Below, one piece after another: positions 14,967 to 23,672 of a DNA stretch of 64,000 nucleotides (within the stretch, counting starts at the first letter, position 1; every line of letters starts with the position of its first letter). The notes beneath the pieces were generated by a model. The model saw only the letters and a list, made by a program, of their open reading frames with translations. It made no database searches and had not been told where the DNA came from. The stretch is from Ignavibacteriota bacterium. Lineage in GTDB: Bacteria > Bacteroidota > Ignavibacteria > Ignavibacteriales > Melioribacteraceae. Position numbers and translations under genes: made by a program. The stretch is taken from the NCBI GenBank assembly GCA_016713565.1, contig JADJOX010000007.1:672501-736500 (forward strand), given 5' to 3'.

Positions 14967-16562
14967 ATGGAACTTGACAAAGATATTAGATCAACACAGG
15001 AAGTGCGTAATTTAGTTGCCCAAGCTAAAGACGCGCAATTGGAATATAAACATTTTAACCAAACACAAGTTGATAAAATTGTGAAAGCAATGGCGGATGC
15101 CGGATTTGAATCGAGTGAACGACTTGCAAAAATGGCACAGCAGGAAACCGGTTTTGGAAAGTGGGAAGATAAAGTTGTAAAGAATCAATTTGGTTCAAGA
15201 GATGTTTATAACTCAATAAAAAATTTGAAGACTGTTGGAATAATTGATATTGCAGAAAACGGAAAAATTGTTAAAATAGCAGAGCCGATGGGAATTGTTG
15301 CGGCATTAATTCCTTCAACAAATCCAACTTCAACTGCGTTTTTTAAGTCGTTAATTTCATTAAAAACGCGAAATGCTATTGTTGCTAGTCCGCACCCGAA
15401 AGCGGTAATATGCACATCGGAAGCTTTAAAAGTAATGAACGATGCAGCGGTTTCAGCCGGCGCGCCGAAAGGCTTAATTCAATGCATGTCGATTCCAACA
15501 ATAGAAGGTACGGAAGCTTTGATGAAACACAGAGACATTGGAGTAATTTTGGCAACCGGAAGTACTCCAATGGTTCGCGCCGCATACAGCGCCGGAACTC
15601 CCGCATATGGAGTTGGTTCCGGCAACGTTCCCGCATTTATTGAAAGAAGCGCAAATTTTGAAAAGGCGGTTTTAGATATTATTTCGGGAACAACTTTTGA
15701 TAACGGAACATTATGTTCTTCTGAACAGGCAATGATTGTTGACAGACCGATAGTTGAAAAAGTAAGAAAATTTGCCGAAGCTAACGGCGGATATTTTGTA
15801 AATAGCGAAGAAAAAATAAAACTTGAAAACGCGGTTATTAAAGATGGAAGAATAAATGCTGATATAGTAGGAAAATCGGCTCAATTTATTGCTCAATACG
15901 CAGGTTTTAAAGTTCCCGATTCTGTAAAAGTTTTATTAGCCGATTGTCTAAAAGTGGGAAAAGAAGAACCGCTTTCCGTTGAAAAACTTTCACCGATTTT
16001 AGCGTTTTATGTTGTTGACGGCTGGCTGGACGGTTGTCATAAATGTATTGATTTATTAAACTTCGGCGGAATTGGCCATACTTTGGCAATCCATTCAAAT
16101 GATCAAGAAATTATTTTAAAATTCGCGATGGAAAAACCGGCATTCCGCATTGTTGTAAATTCTCCTTCTTCTCTTGGCGCTGTTGGATACACAACGGCTT
16201 TAGATCCTTCGATGACATTGGGAGTTGGAACTTGGGGCGGTTCAATAATTTCAGAAAATGTAACCGCAAAACATTTGATGAACATTAAAACTTTAGCATT
16301 CGAGACAAATCCAATTAACAAAGGAAATTCTATAAACTCATTTGGAAGTTCAAAAGTTGGAAATTCATATACATCAAGTGGAAATTTTATAAATGAAATT
16401 GAAGAAAGATTAAGAGCCAGAGCCGGAAATCCGGTTGTAAATTTTCAAAGTACATCAAATAAATTTACTTCTCAAAAAAATATATCAAATAGTGATAAAA
16501 AATTTGGAAATGGAATAAGCGAAGACGAAATAAATAAAATTATTAGAGAGTTTAATAAATAA
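14967..16562 (+). CDS. CoA-acylating aldehyde dehydrogenase with putative BMC encapsulation tail
   Basis: The 531-residue enzyme belongs to the EutE/PduP/AdhE-N type, which oxidises an aldehyde to acyl-CoA with NAD. Visible motifs are PLIPSTNPTS-like ALIPSTNPTS (about 113-122), ILATGSTPMV, GVGSGNVPAFIE and the catalytic Cys250 in FDNGTLCSSEQ. The catalytic core ends near residue 450. A tail of about 80 residues follows. It holds two short amphipathic helices (FINEIEERLRARAG at about 474-487, and ISEDEINKIIREFNK at the extreme end) joined by a Ser/Asn/Gly-rich linker. Such linker-plus-helix tails direct cargo into microcompartments, and a shell vertex protein is encoded at the left edge of this window. 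The gene stands alone and is convergent with lptB. Confidence 0.88.
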   Translation: MELDKDIRSTQEVRNLVAQAKDAQLEYKHFNQTQVDKIVKAMADAGFESSERLAKMAQQETGFGKWEDKVVKNQFGSRDVYNSIKNLKTVGIIDIAENGKIVKIAEPMGIVAALIPSTNPTSTAFFKSLISLKTRNAIVASPHPKAVICTSEALKVMNDAAVSAGAPKGLIQCMSIPTIEGTEALMKHRDIGVILATGSTPMVRAAYSAGTPAYGVGSGNVPAFIERSANFEKAVLDIISGTTFDNGTLCSSEQAMIVDRPIVEKVRKFAEANGGYFVNSEEKIKLENAVIKDGRINADIVGKSAQFIAQYAGFKVPDSVKVLLADCLKVGKEEPLSVEKLSPILAFYVVDGWLDGCHKCIDLLNFGGIGHTLAIHSNDQEIILKFAMEKPAFRIVVNSPSSLGAVGYTTALDPSMTLGVGTWGGSIISENVTAKHLMNIKTLAFETNPINKGNSINSFGSSKVGNSYTSSGNFINEIEERLRARAGNPVVNFQSTSNKFTSQKNISNSDKKFGNGISEDEINKIIREFNK

Positions 16563-16570
16563 ATTAAAAT

Positions 16571-17314
16571 CTATTCGTATCTCTCAAGTTTGAATTTTTC
16601 ACCGAGGTATAATTTTCTAACTTCTTCGTCATTTGCCAAATCATCGGCTTTACCGTCTTTAAATATTTTTCCTTCGATAAGAATGTAAGCTCTATCCACA
16701 ATGCTCAAAGTTTCATGAACGTTATGATCGGTAATTAAGATTCCGATTCCTTTGTTTTTAAGATTTGCGACAATGCTCATAATATCTTCAACGGCAATCG
16801 GGTCAACGCCGGCAAATGGTTCATCCAACAAAATAAAATCCGGATCGGTTGCAAGCGCGCGAGCAATTTCTGTTCTTCGTCTTTCACCGCCGCTTAATTG
16901 AAACCCTTTACTTTTTCTAATGTGCGCGATACTTAATTCGTCCAGCAATTTTTCTTGTTTTTCTTTCCGCTGATCTTTCGTCAATTTTGTCATTTCCAAA
17001 ACAGCCATAATATTATCTTCAACACTTAATCTTCTAAATACTGAAGCTTCTTGCGGAAGATATCCAATTCCCATTTTTGCTCTTTTATACATCGGCTGTT
17101 CAGTAATATTTTCTTGATTAAGAAAAACTTTCCCATCATTCGGTTTTATCATTCCTACTATCATATAGAAAGTTGTAGTTTTTCCCGCGCCGTTTGGACC
17201 AAGCAATCCAACTACTTCTCCTTGTGTAACATTTACCGAAACCTTGTTTACAACTGTTCTCTTTTTATAGATCTTTATTAAATCTTCACTGCGTAATGTT
17301 GAGTTATTTGTCAT
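16571..17314 (-). CDS. lptB: LPS export ABC transporter ATP-binding protein LptB
   Basis: LptB powers lipopolysaccharide extraction from the inner membrane with LptF/LptG. The 247-residue ATPase has Walker A GPNGAGKTT, a Q-loop GYLPQEASVFRRL typical of LptB, signature LSGGERRRTEIARAL, Walker B FILLDEPFAGVDP and the switch histidine in LITDHNVHETL. Length matches the family. It lies 2 nt after the OstA-like gene and ends the envelope operon. The LptF/LptG permeases are not in the window. Confidence 0.96.
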   Translation of the reverse strand: MTNNSTLRSEDLIKIYKKRTVVNKVSVNVTQGEVVGLLGPNGAGKTTTFYMIVGMIKPNDGKVFLNQENITEQPMYKRAKMGIGYLPQEASVFRRLSVEDNIMAVLEMTKLTKDQRKEKQEKLLDELSIAHIRKSKGFQLSGGERRRTEIARALATDPDFILLDEPFAGVDPIAVEDIMSIVANLKNKGIGILITDHNVHETLSIVDRAYILIEGKIFKDGKADDLANDEEVRKLYLGEKFKLERYE

Positions 17315-17316
17315 AT

Positions 17317-18681
17317 TTAATTTTTATTTATTTCAAAAAACATATTTTCAAATTTCTTTTTATCAGGCTTATTTGAGTACAGAATAAATGTCGGCAACGT
17401 AAATGATTTCTCATTTCCTTTAACTAAATTTTCCGGATGATATTCACTTACCGGACTTCCATATAATTTAACGTCCGTAACTTTATTATCCGCGATAAAT
17501 ATTTTAAATTTTTCACCACTTGATTTAAGCAATCCGTTAGGTTCTTTTTCATCAAACAAATAATAAATGCTCAGCACATTTCCGTTAACATTTGTCTGCG
17601 ATAAATCTCCATCATTAAAATAAAGATAAATTGTATCACCGGACATTTGATTATATCTGAACTGATAAACCGAATCTTGCGAAATCATAATTGCGTTTTT
17701 TATAATTTCCACATTTTTAATTTTACTGCTGTCCAAATGTATATATAACGAATCTCCGGTAATTTGAGTATTCTCATACCACAATATCGGAACGGGTTTT
17801 TCATTTTGCTTTAATATCGTAATTTCTTCCGCGGCTTTATCATAGATTGTAAAATCATTGTTCGATAAAAAATCTCCGCGGATAATTTTAACAGAATCAA
17901 TCGCAATTAATTTTGAGCCGCTGTCGCTTTTAGCTTCCATATATTTTGACTGAATATACAATGTATCGTAAGTGGAATCACTAAGTGCTTCTATTTGTAT
18001 TAAGAATGGATCGCCAAAAATTTTAGAAATATTATTTTGCTTATCATCAAGTAATCGTTTGCCTGAAATGGTTACATTATTTTCTTTGCTGTAAATTTTA
18101 ACATTTCCATAACCTTCGGAAAGTTTAGTATTTCTAAAATGTATTAAACTATCCGCGTTAATTTTTGAAACCGAATCTGAAACCTCAACATTCTTTGTAG
18201 CGATAATTTTTTCTATTTCCTTTTCATAAATTAATTTTTGTGAACGCAAGGTTGTTACAGAATCATAAAATAAAACGTCTCCGTTAAATTCCGCTATTTT
18301 TGTTTCAAAATTATACAAACCTGTATTTGCAATTAAATTTGTCGAATTATTTTGTAAATGTACGAGAGTATCTGAAGTTGTAATTTTCTCATTTCCGTAA
18401 TAATTTCCTTTTTCTGTAGTTATCACAACGCTGTCCTGTTTAACTACAACATTTCCAATTAATACTGCGGAGTTTTTGCTGATGTTTTGTATGGCCTTTA
18501 GACAAGTTATAATTACATCATCTTGAGTTATTACAACGTTACCAATTACTTCTCGGAAATTTTCTCCTTCAATCAATTTACCTTTTAAACTATCGCCTGT
18601 AATTGTAATTTGCTTATGCTTATCTTGAGCGAATATTTGCAGCGTAATAAATATGAAAAGAATAATAATATTTTTTTTCAT
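17317..18681 (-). CDS. OstA-like (LptA-type) LPS transport protein, long form
   Basis: The 454-residue protein has a Sec signal (MKKNIIILFIFITLQIFAQ) followed by repeated OstA/LptA-type beta-jellyroll segments. The first, about 22-120, has EGENFREVIGNVVITQDDVIITC and GNVVVKQDSVVITTEKGNYY; others follow, such as FNGDVLFYDSVTTLRSQKLIY and GDTIYLYFNDGDLSQTNVNG. It probably forms or extends the periplasmic bridge that carries LPS to LptD. At 454 residues it is more than twice the usual E. coli LptA, as seen in OstA-like proteins of Bacteroidota-type bacteria. Its start overlaps the lptC stop by 1 nt (TAATG), and lptB follows after 2 nt. Confidence 0.82.
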   Translation of the reverse strand: MKKNIIILFIFITLQIFAQDKHKQITITGDSLKGKLIEGENFREVIGNVVITQDDVIITCLKAIQNISKNSAVLIGNVVVKQDSVVITTEKGNYYGNEKITTSDTLVHLQNNSTNLIANTGLYNFETKIAEFNGDVLFYDSVTTLRSQKLIYEKEIEKIIATKNVEVSDSVSKINADSLIHFRNTKLSEGYGNVKIYSKENNVTISGKRLLDDKQNNISKIFGDPFLIQIEALSDSTYDTLYIQSKYMEAKSDSGSKLIAIDSVKIIRGDFLSNNDFTIYDKAAEEITILKQNEKPVPILWYENTQITGDSLYIHLDSSKIKNVEIIKNAIMISQDSVYQFRYNQMSGDTIYLYFNDGDLSQTNVNGNVLSIYYLFDEKEPNGLLKSSGEKFKIFIADNKVTDVKLYGSPVSEYHPENLVKGNEKSFTLPTFILYSNKPDKKKFENMFFEINKN

Positions 18682-19214
18682 TATTGATCTACATTAGTAA
18701 CATAAGTTATGTTAAAGATTGTGTAATTTCTTAAATTTTGATCTGATTCAAATCCGTATCCTTCAATAATTTCTTTACTGCTAATAATCTTAACAAATTT
18801 ATCTGTCATTATTTTTTTCGTTTTATTTCGCCAGATCAGTTCTTCGGTGGTAAGTGTAACACCGCTGTCGCTTTTTGCAATTACATTTTCAATTGCGTAC
18901 ATATCTTGAGTAATATCATCAACTCTTCCTCTTTTTGAAGTCAATTGAGATGATTTATGTTCTTCATCATCATAAAAATCGACTTTAACACTTTCAAGAT
19001 ATTTTTCATTTTTATCGCCCAAAACTTTTATAATATCCGCAAAAAGAACGGCTTTAAGTTTACCATTTTCGGTAAAGGTAATTTTGGCGTTTCTGCTTTC
19101 CTGATCTGGAATTTCTTCGCTGTTTATCGAGTTATCGATCTTCGGTTTTAATTTTGTTTCGCCGCAAGATAAACTTATAATAAGTACAATAATTATTGAT
19201 ATAAACTTTTTCAT
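18681..19214 (-). CDS. lptC: LptC-like LPS export periplasmic lipoprotein
   Basis: The 177-residue protein has a lipoprotein-like signal ending at Cys17 (LIISLSCGE), then an LptC-type beta domain: KITFTENGKLKAVLFADI, KVDFYDDEEHKSSQLTSKRG and LTTEELIWRNKTKKIMTD, as in LptC proteins that pass LPS from LptB-F-G to LptA. Classical LptC is held by a membrane helix, whereas this one seems to be lipid-anchored. Its ATG overlaps the kdsD stop by 4 nt and its stop overlaps the OstA-like start. The context (kdsA-kdsD-lptC-ostA-lptB) supports the name strongly. Confidence 0.85.
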   Translation of the reverse strand: MKKFISIIIVLIISLSCGETKLKPKIDNSINSEEIPDQESRNAKITFTENGKLKAVLFADIIKVLGDKNEKYLESVKVDFYDDEEHKSSQLTSKRGRVDDITQDMYAIENVIAKSDSGVTLTTEELIWRNKTKKIMTDKFVKIISSKEIIEGYGFESDQNLRNYTIFNITYVTNVDQ

Positions 19215-20188
19215 CTTCTCTGTAAACCTAATTTTACAAGATCATGTAAATGTACAAGTCCAATCGGTCTGCCCGAATCATCCACAGCAACTAAAGAAGT
19301 AATGTTATAGTTTTCCATTTGTTGAAGCGCAAATGAAGCCAATAGATTTTCATTAATTACTTTTGGATTTTTTGTCATTATATTTTCTGCTCTTAAATTC
19401 TTCAGGTCGAGATTTTTTTCAAGTTGCCTTCTCAAATCACCATCTGTAACAATTCCAATTAAATCACCATTTTTATTTAAAACACATGTGGCACCGAGTC
19501 GTTTTTTAGTCATTTCCAAAATAGTTTCTTTTATAGAAGTTTCTTCTCTTACCGAAGGAAAATCATTTCCCTTATACATAATTTCAGAAATCTTTAATGT
19601 TAATCTTTTTCCCAAACTTCCGGCAGGATGAAGCATTGCAAAATCTTCCTGAGTAAACCCGCGCAGCTCTAAAACCGAAATTGCAACCGCATCCCCAATA
19701 ACCAAAGCCGCAGTAGTTGATGAAGTTGGCGCCAAATCATATGGACAAGCTTCTTCCTTTACGCTTGCGTCTAAAACAACATCGCAATCTCTGGCAATTG
19801 CAGAATTTATTATTCCCAAAATTCCAATAATTTTAACTTCTATCCTTCTAAACATTAAAACTAAATTTTTTAGTTCATCTGTTGTTCCGCTTTTGGAAAT
19901 AATTATAGCAACGTCGCCCTTTCTTACCATTCCCAAATCACCGTGAAGAGCGTCGGTGGGATGAAGATAAAACGCAGCCGTTCCGGTTGAATTGAATGTG
20001 GCTACAATTTTACGCGCAATTAATCCAGATTTTCCCATGCCAGTAAAAATTATTCTTCCGTTTGTTTCATATATTAATTTAACGGCTTCGGCAAAAGAAG
20101 TATTTATTTTTGATTTTAAATCAGTGATTGCGTTAAGTTCAATTTCAACTACTTTCTTCCCTTTATCTATAATTTCTTGTTCTGACAT
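19211..20188 (-). CDS. kdsD: Arabinose-5-phosphate isomerase KdsD
   Basis: KdsD converts ribulose-5-phosphate to arabinose-5-phosphate, the first step of Kdo synthesis. Residues about 30-190 are a SIS domain with TGMGKSGLIARKI, YLHPTDALHGDLGM, ISKSGTTDELKNL and SSTTAALVIGDA. LHPAGSLGKRL links it to a pair of CBS domains (about 205-325; GIVTDGDLRRQLEKN, GLVHLHDLVKLGL). Length and architecture match KdsD. It overlaps lptC by 4 nt and abuts kdsA. The phosphatase KdsC, often encoded next to KdsD, is not found here. Confidence 0.95.
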   Translation of the reverse strand: MSEQEIIDKGKKVVEIELNAITDLKSKINTSFAEAVKLIYETNGRIIFTGMGKSGLIARKIVATFNSTGTAAFYLHPTDALHGDLGMVRKGDVAIIISKSGTTDELKNLVLMFRRIEVKIIGILGIINSAIARDCDVVLDASVKEEACPYDLAPTSSTTAALVIGDAVAISVLELRGFTQEDFAMLHPAGSLGKRLTLKISEIMYKGNDFPSVREETSIKETILEMTKKRLGATCVLNKNGDLIGIVTDGDLRRQLEKNLDLKNLRAENIMTKNPKVINENLLASFALQQMENYNITSLVAVDDSGRPIGLVHLHDLVKLGLQRR

Positions 20189-21004
20189 TTAATAACCTTT
20201 TACAATTTTATCAATTGCTAATATTTTTTGTAAAACTATTTCCAATTTAACAAGCTGTAATTGGCTTCCGGCATCACTTAGCGCATTTTTCGGATCGGGA
20301 TGAACTTCTAAAAACAGCGCGTCAATTCCAACTGCCGCAGCGGCTTTGCTTAACGGCTCAATAAATTTTGGTTCTCCTCCGGTAACATTACTATTGCTGG
20401 GCATTTGAACGGAATGTGTTCCATCCATTACAACCGGATAACCCAATTCTTTCATAATTATTAAAGATCTCATATCAACAACCAAATTATGATAGCCAAA
20501 AGTTGTCCCGCGCTCAGTTAAAAGAATTTTATTGTTTCCGGTGCTTTCAATTTTCTCTATTACATGCTTCATATCTTCAGGAGCCAAGAATTGACCTTTC
20601 TTAACATTAACTATTTTACCTGAATTTCCCGCAGAAATTAATAGATCTGTTTGTCGGCACAAGAATGCCGGAATCTGCAAAACATCAACAATTGATGAAA
20701 CGCTTTTAATATCATTTTCGGTATGAACATCGGTTAAAATCGGAACATTAAATTTCTTTTTAACATCATTTAATATTTGCAGCGCTTTTTCAGAATCCAT
20801 TCCAGTAAAAGAATTTAAACTGGTTCTGTTTGCTTTTTTAAAACTTGATTTAAATATAAACGGAATCTTTAATTTATTCGTAATCTCTAAAATTTTTTCA
20901 GCAGTAAAGAAAGTAATATCTTCGTTTTCAATAACGCATGGTCCGGCAATTAAAACCAAAGGTAAATCTTCACCTAACTTAATTTTATCTATTTCGATTA
21001 TCAT
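20189..21004 (-). CDS. kdsA: 3-deoxy-8-phosphooctulonate synthase KdsA
   Basis: KdsA condenses arabinose-5-phosphate with phosphoenolpyruvate to give Kdo-8-phosphate. The 271-residue TIM barrel has FKSSFKKANRTS, IPAFLCRQTDLL, VKKGQFLAPEDM, TERGTTFGYHNLVVDMRSL and DGTHSVQ. The N-terminal AGPCVIEN carries the cysteine that, with the histidine of DGTHSVQ, the glutamate of FLEVHPDP and the aspartate of LSDAGSQ, marks the metal-dependent class known from Aquifex. E. coli has asparagine at the cysteine position. The start overlaps the ruvB stop in ATGA, and the gene abuts kdsD. Confidence 0.96.
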   Translation of the reverse strand: MIIEIDKIKLGEDLPLVLIAGPCVIENEDITFFTAEKILEITNKLKIPFIFKSSFKKANRTSLNSFTGMDSEKALQILNDVKKKFNVPILTDVHTENDIKSVSSIVDVLQIPAFLCRQTDLLISAGNSGKIVNVKKGQFLAPEDMKHVIEKIESTGNNKILLTERGTTFGYHNLVVDMRSLIIMKELGYPVVMDGTHSVQMPSNSNVTGGEPKFIEPLSKAAAAVGIDALFLEVHPDPKNALSDAGSQLQLVKLEIVLQKILAIDKIVKGY

Positions 21005-22035
21005 ACTTCACTATCAAATAAATTATTTTGCTGAATTACTTTTTTAGTTTTATTGAATCTTACATAAGCTAAATCCGTTGCTTCTCTTCCTCTTGGAGTT
21101 CGCTGTATAAATCCCTGCTGAATTAAAAATGGTTCATAAACTTCTTCAATTGTACCGGGATCTTCATTAACAGAAACTGCCAATGTATTTAATCCAACGG
21201 GACCGCCTTTAAATTTTTCGATAATAGTGAGAATAATTGCTTTGTCCATTTCGTCAAGACCAAAGTTATCTACTTCCAATGCTTTAAGAGCTTTCTTCGC
21301 GATGCTCAGATCTATTTTATTTTTATTTTCATAATCGGCAAAATCTCTAGTTCTTCTCAACAAACGATTTGCGATTCTAGGTGTTCCACGAGATCTTCTG
21401 GATATTTCTTCCGCCGCGTTTTCATCAATTGAAATATTAAGAATTTTGGCAGACCGTTTTATTATTTCAGAAAGCAGTTCACTTTCGTAATAATCTAATC
21501 TTGATTTAATTCCAAATCTGTCGCGTAAAGGAGCTGTAAGTAAACCGGCTCGGGTTGTAGCTCCAACTAAGGTATATTTAGGAAGTTTGATTTGAACAGT
21601 TCTTGCGCTTGGACCGCTGTCAATCATTATATCAATTTTATAATCTTCCATTGCAGAATATAAATATTCTTCAACAACCGAACTTAACCGATGGATTTCA
21701 TCAATAAATAAAACAGAATTTTCCTCTAAATTAGTTAATAGTCCAGCTAAATCTCCCGGTTTTTCAAGAACTGGTCCCGATGTTGTTTTTAATTTTACAC
21801 CTAATTCATTTGCAATAATATTTGCTAAAGTTGTTTTTCCCAATCCGGGAGGACCGGTAAGTAAAACGTGATCTAAACTTTCACTTCTTTTAAGCGCCGC
21901 GCCTATAAAAACTTTGAGATTATCAGTAATTTTTCTTTGACCGGTAAAATCAGAAAATGTTTTGGGTCTTATGTTTTGTTCAAAATTTTTTTCGTCTTCG
22001 GATAATACGGGATTGGTATTTTCTGATTCTCTCAT
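21001..22035 (-). CDS. ruvB: Holliday junction branch migration helicase RuvB
   Basis: RuvB is the hexameric AAA+ motor that drives branch migration with RuvA. The 344-residue protein has FSDFTGQRKI, Walker A GPPGLGKTT, Walker B VLFIDEIHRL, sensor 1 VGATTRAGLLTAPLRDRFG with the arginine finger, and the C-terminal winged helix ending with QRTPRGREATDLAY. Length is normal. It is embedded in an envelope operon: 2 nt after an acyltransferase gene and overlapping kdsA by 4 nt. RuvA and RuvC are not in this window. Confidence 0.97.
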   Translation of the reverse strand: MRESENTNPVLSEDEKNFEQNIRPKTFSDFTGQRKITDNLKVFIGAALKRSESLDHVLLTGPPGLGKTTLANIIANELGVKLKTTSGPVLEKPGDLAGLLTNLEENSVLFIDEIHRLSSVVEEYLYSAMEDYKIDIMIDSGPSARTVQIKLPKYTLVGATTRAGLLTAPLRDRFGIKSRLDYYESELLSEIIKRSAKILNISIDENAAEEISRRSRGTPRIANRLLRRTRDFADYENKNKIDLSIAKKALKALEVDNFGLDEMDKAIILTIIEKFKGGPVGLNTLAVSVNEDPGTIEEVYEPFLIQQGFIQRTPRGREATDLAYVRFNKTKKVIQQNNLFDSEV

Positions 22036-22037
22036 TT

Positions 22038-23150
22038 TTATATCGCTTTTACTTTATTAAATTTAAATTTATTCCGCCAATAATTACTTATTCTATCTGA
22101 ATATAATACCAATAAAAGCATTAATCCCAACATTAAAATTGCTGCTGCAATTGTTTGGTAACTTGTTAATGTTCTTCCCCAAAATTTATTAAACCCTGGA
22201 AATAACGCGCATCCGTATAAGATAATTACATGAGCAACATAAAGCATTAGTGTTTTTTTTCCAGTATCAGAAATAATTTTAGGAATGTGATTGAAGTTCC
22301 TTGCAATAAATGCCATTAAACTATTTGCAATTATAACATAACCCAGTCTTGCAATGATGATTGAATTAGCGTAAAGCCAGTCTGAAACATTTTGCGGAAG
22401 AAGATAACTAAATGCGTAAATCGCCAAATAAAATCCGACAAGCAAGCTTCCAATTGTGAAAAGTAAAATTGAGAACCTTTTCTTAAAATAAATTCCTTCA
22501 TTTAAGCTTAAAAAATATCCCAGCATTGCTCCCGATAAAACATAAATAATCCAAGGGAAAATTGGAAAGAATGAGCCATTCTTGCTGTACAAATAACCGG
22601 TTACAATTTGAGGCAAATAATTATCCCAATTGACTTTGGCAATGTAGGGACTTACAATAAATAAAAATAAAATTGACAAACCAATCGACAAATTCAAATG
22701 AATTTTGAATAACTTTGTAAAATAAACAATCACAATTATTGACAATAAACCAGCTCCAATAAGATGAAGCGCGTCAACAATTAAAAAACCATCCCATTGT
22801 TGCTTATTTACTGATGCCAAATCAAAAATACGGTGGGTTGGAAATCTCAATAAATAACCAATTCCAATTAACGTAAAACCTCTTTTTATACCTTTAATTA
22901 TTCTTGGATTGGAGAAGAAATCATATTTATCCGGCTTAAGTAAATATGTAAAAATCAGTCCGGACGAAAACATAAATATTGGAGCGGTAAATCCTCGCAT
23001 CGTAAGCCAAACATTGTATACCAGCGATTCGGGATTTCTGTATTCATCCGATAGGAAAGTGTCCGTAGTATGACCTTGGATCATCATAATTACGGCAAAT
23101 GCCCTCATTAAATCAATAAATACAATTCTTTTTTTTTGGTTATGCTTCAT
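22038..23150 (-). CDS. Multi-pass membrane acyltransferase (DUF1624/acyltransferase-3 type)
   Basis: The 370-residue protein has about ten membrane helices. Its first helix has the RIVFIDLMRAFAVIMMIQGH pattern, with arginine and histidine positions typical of membrane acyltransferases, and FTAPIFMFSSGLIFTYLL follows. This fits the heparan-alpha-glucosaminide N-acetyltransferase-like (DUF1624) or acyltransferase-3 groups, which move acyl groups onto sugars or envelope polymers. The acceptor is unknown. It lies 2 nt before ruvB and heads the kdsA/lpt operon, so a role in modifying LPS or another envelope glycan is plausible but inferred. Confidence 0.7.
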   Translation of the reverse strand: MKHNQKKRIVFIDLMRAFAVIMMIQGHTTDTFLSDEYRNPESLVYNVWLTMRGFTAPIFMFSSGLIFTYLLKPDKYDFFSNPRIIKGIKRGFTLIGIGYLLRFPTHRIFDLASVNKQQWDGFLIVDALHLIGAGLLSIIVIVYFTKLFKIHLNLSIGLSILFLFIVSPYIAKVNWDNYLPQIVTGYLYSKNGSFFPIFPWIIYVLSGAMLGYFLSLNEGIYFKKRFSILLFTIGSLLVGFYLAIYAFSYLLPQNVSDWLYANSIIIARLGYVIIANSLMAFIARNFNHIPKIISDTGKKTLMLYVAHVIILYGCALFPGFNKFWGRTLTSYQTIAAAILMLGLMLLLVLYSDRISNYWRNKFKFNKVKAI

Positions 23151-23246
23151 AAAAATAATTTTGAATAAGAAGTAAAAATAATCAAAATGTGATGATTAAA
23201 AAAACCAACGATTATCCAATGATTTGAATTTTAAAGATCCGAAGTT

Positions 23247-23663
23247 TTAAAATATAGTTCTAGGGTTTTCTTTTACCCAATTTGTTAGAAATGATACAAC
23301 TTCTGTTGTTGAAGTTCCGGGTGTAAATAATTCACCAACTCCATTTTGTTTTAAATTTTTAATATCTTCTTCGGGAATTATTCCGCCACCGAAAAGCAAT
23401 ACATCGTTTATTTCATTTTTTTTCATTTCATCTAAAATTCTTGGAAAAACCGTCATATGCGCGCCGGAGAGAATGCTAATACCAATCGCGTCAACATCTT
23501 CTTGAATGGCGGCGCTTACTATCATTTCCGGTGTTTGCCTTAATCCCAAATAAATTACTTCCATACCGGCATCGCGCAAAGCCGCGGCAATAACTTTTGC
23601 ACCTCTGTCATGTCCGTCTAATCCGGCTTTTGCAATTAAAACTCTTATTTTTTTCTCCATCAA
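23247..23663 (-). CDS. Stand-alone B12-binding domain of methylmalonyl-CoA mutase type
   Basis: The 138-residue protein is a single cobalamin-binding Rossmann-like domain. It has AKAGLDGHDRGAKVIAAAL with the cobalt-ligating His18, then ISILSGAHMTVFPRI and LLFGGGIIPEEDI, the standard DxHxxG...SxL...GG pattern. It matches the C-terminal domain, or separate small subunit, of methylmalonyl-CoA and related acyl-CoA mutases. No large catalytic subunit is encoded nearby, so the partner must be elsewhere. It lies 9 nt after a PLP-dependent deaminase-family gene. The length agrees with stand-alone mutase B12 subunits. Confidence 0.88.
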   Translation of the reverse strand: MMEKKIRVLIAKAGLDGHDRGAKVIAAALRDAGMEVIYLGLRQTPEMIVSAAIQEDVDAIGISILSGAHMTVFPRILDEMKKNEINDVLLFGGGIIPEEDIKNLKQNGVGELFTPGTSTTEVVSFLTNWVKENPRTIF

Positions 23664-23672
23664 TATTCCCTT

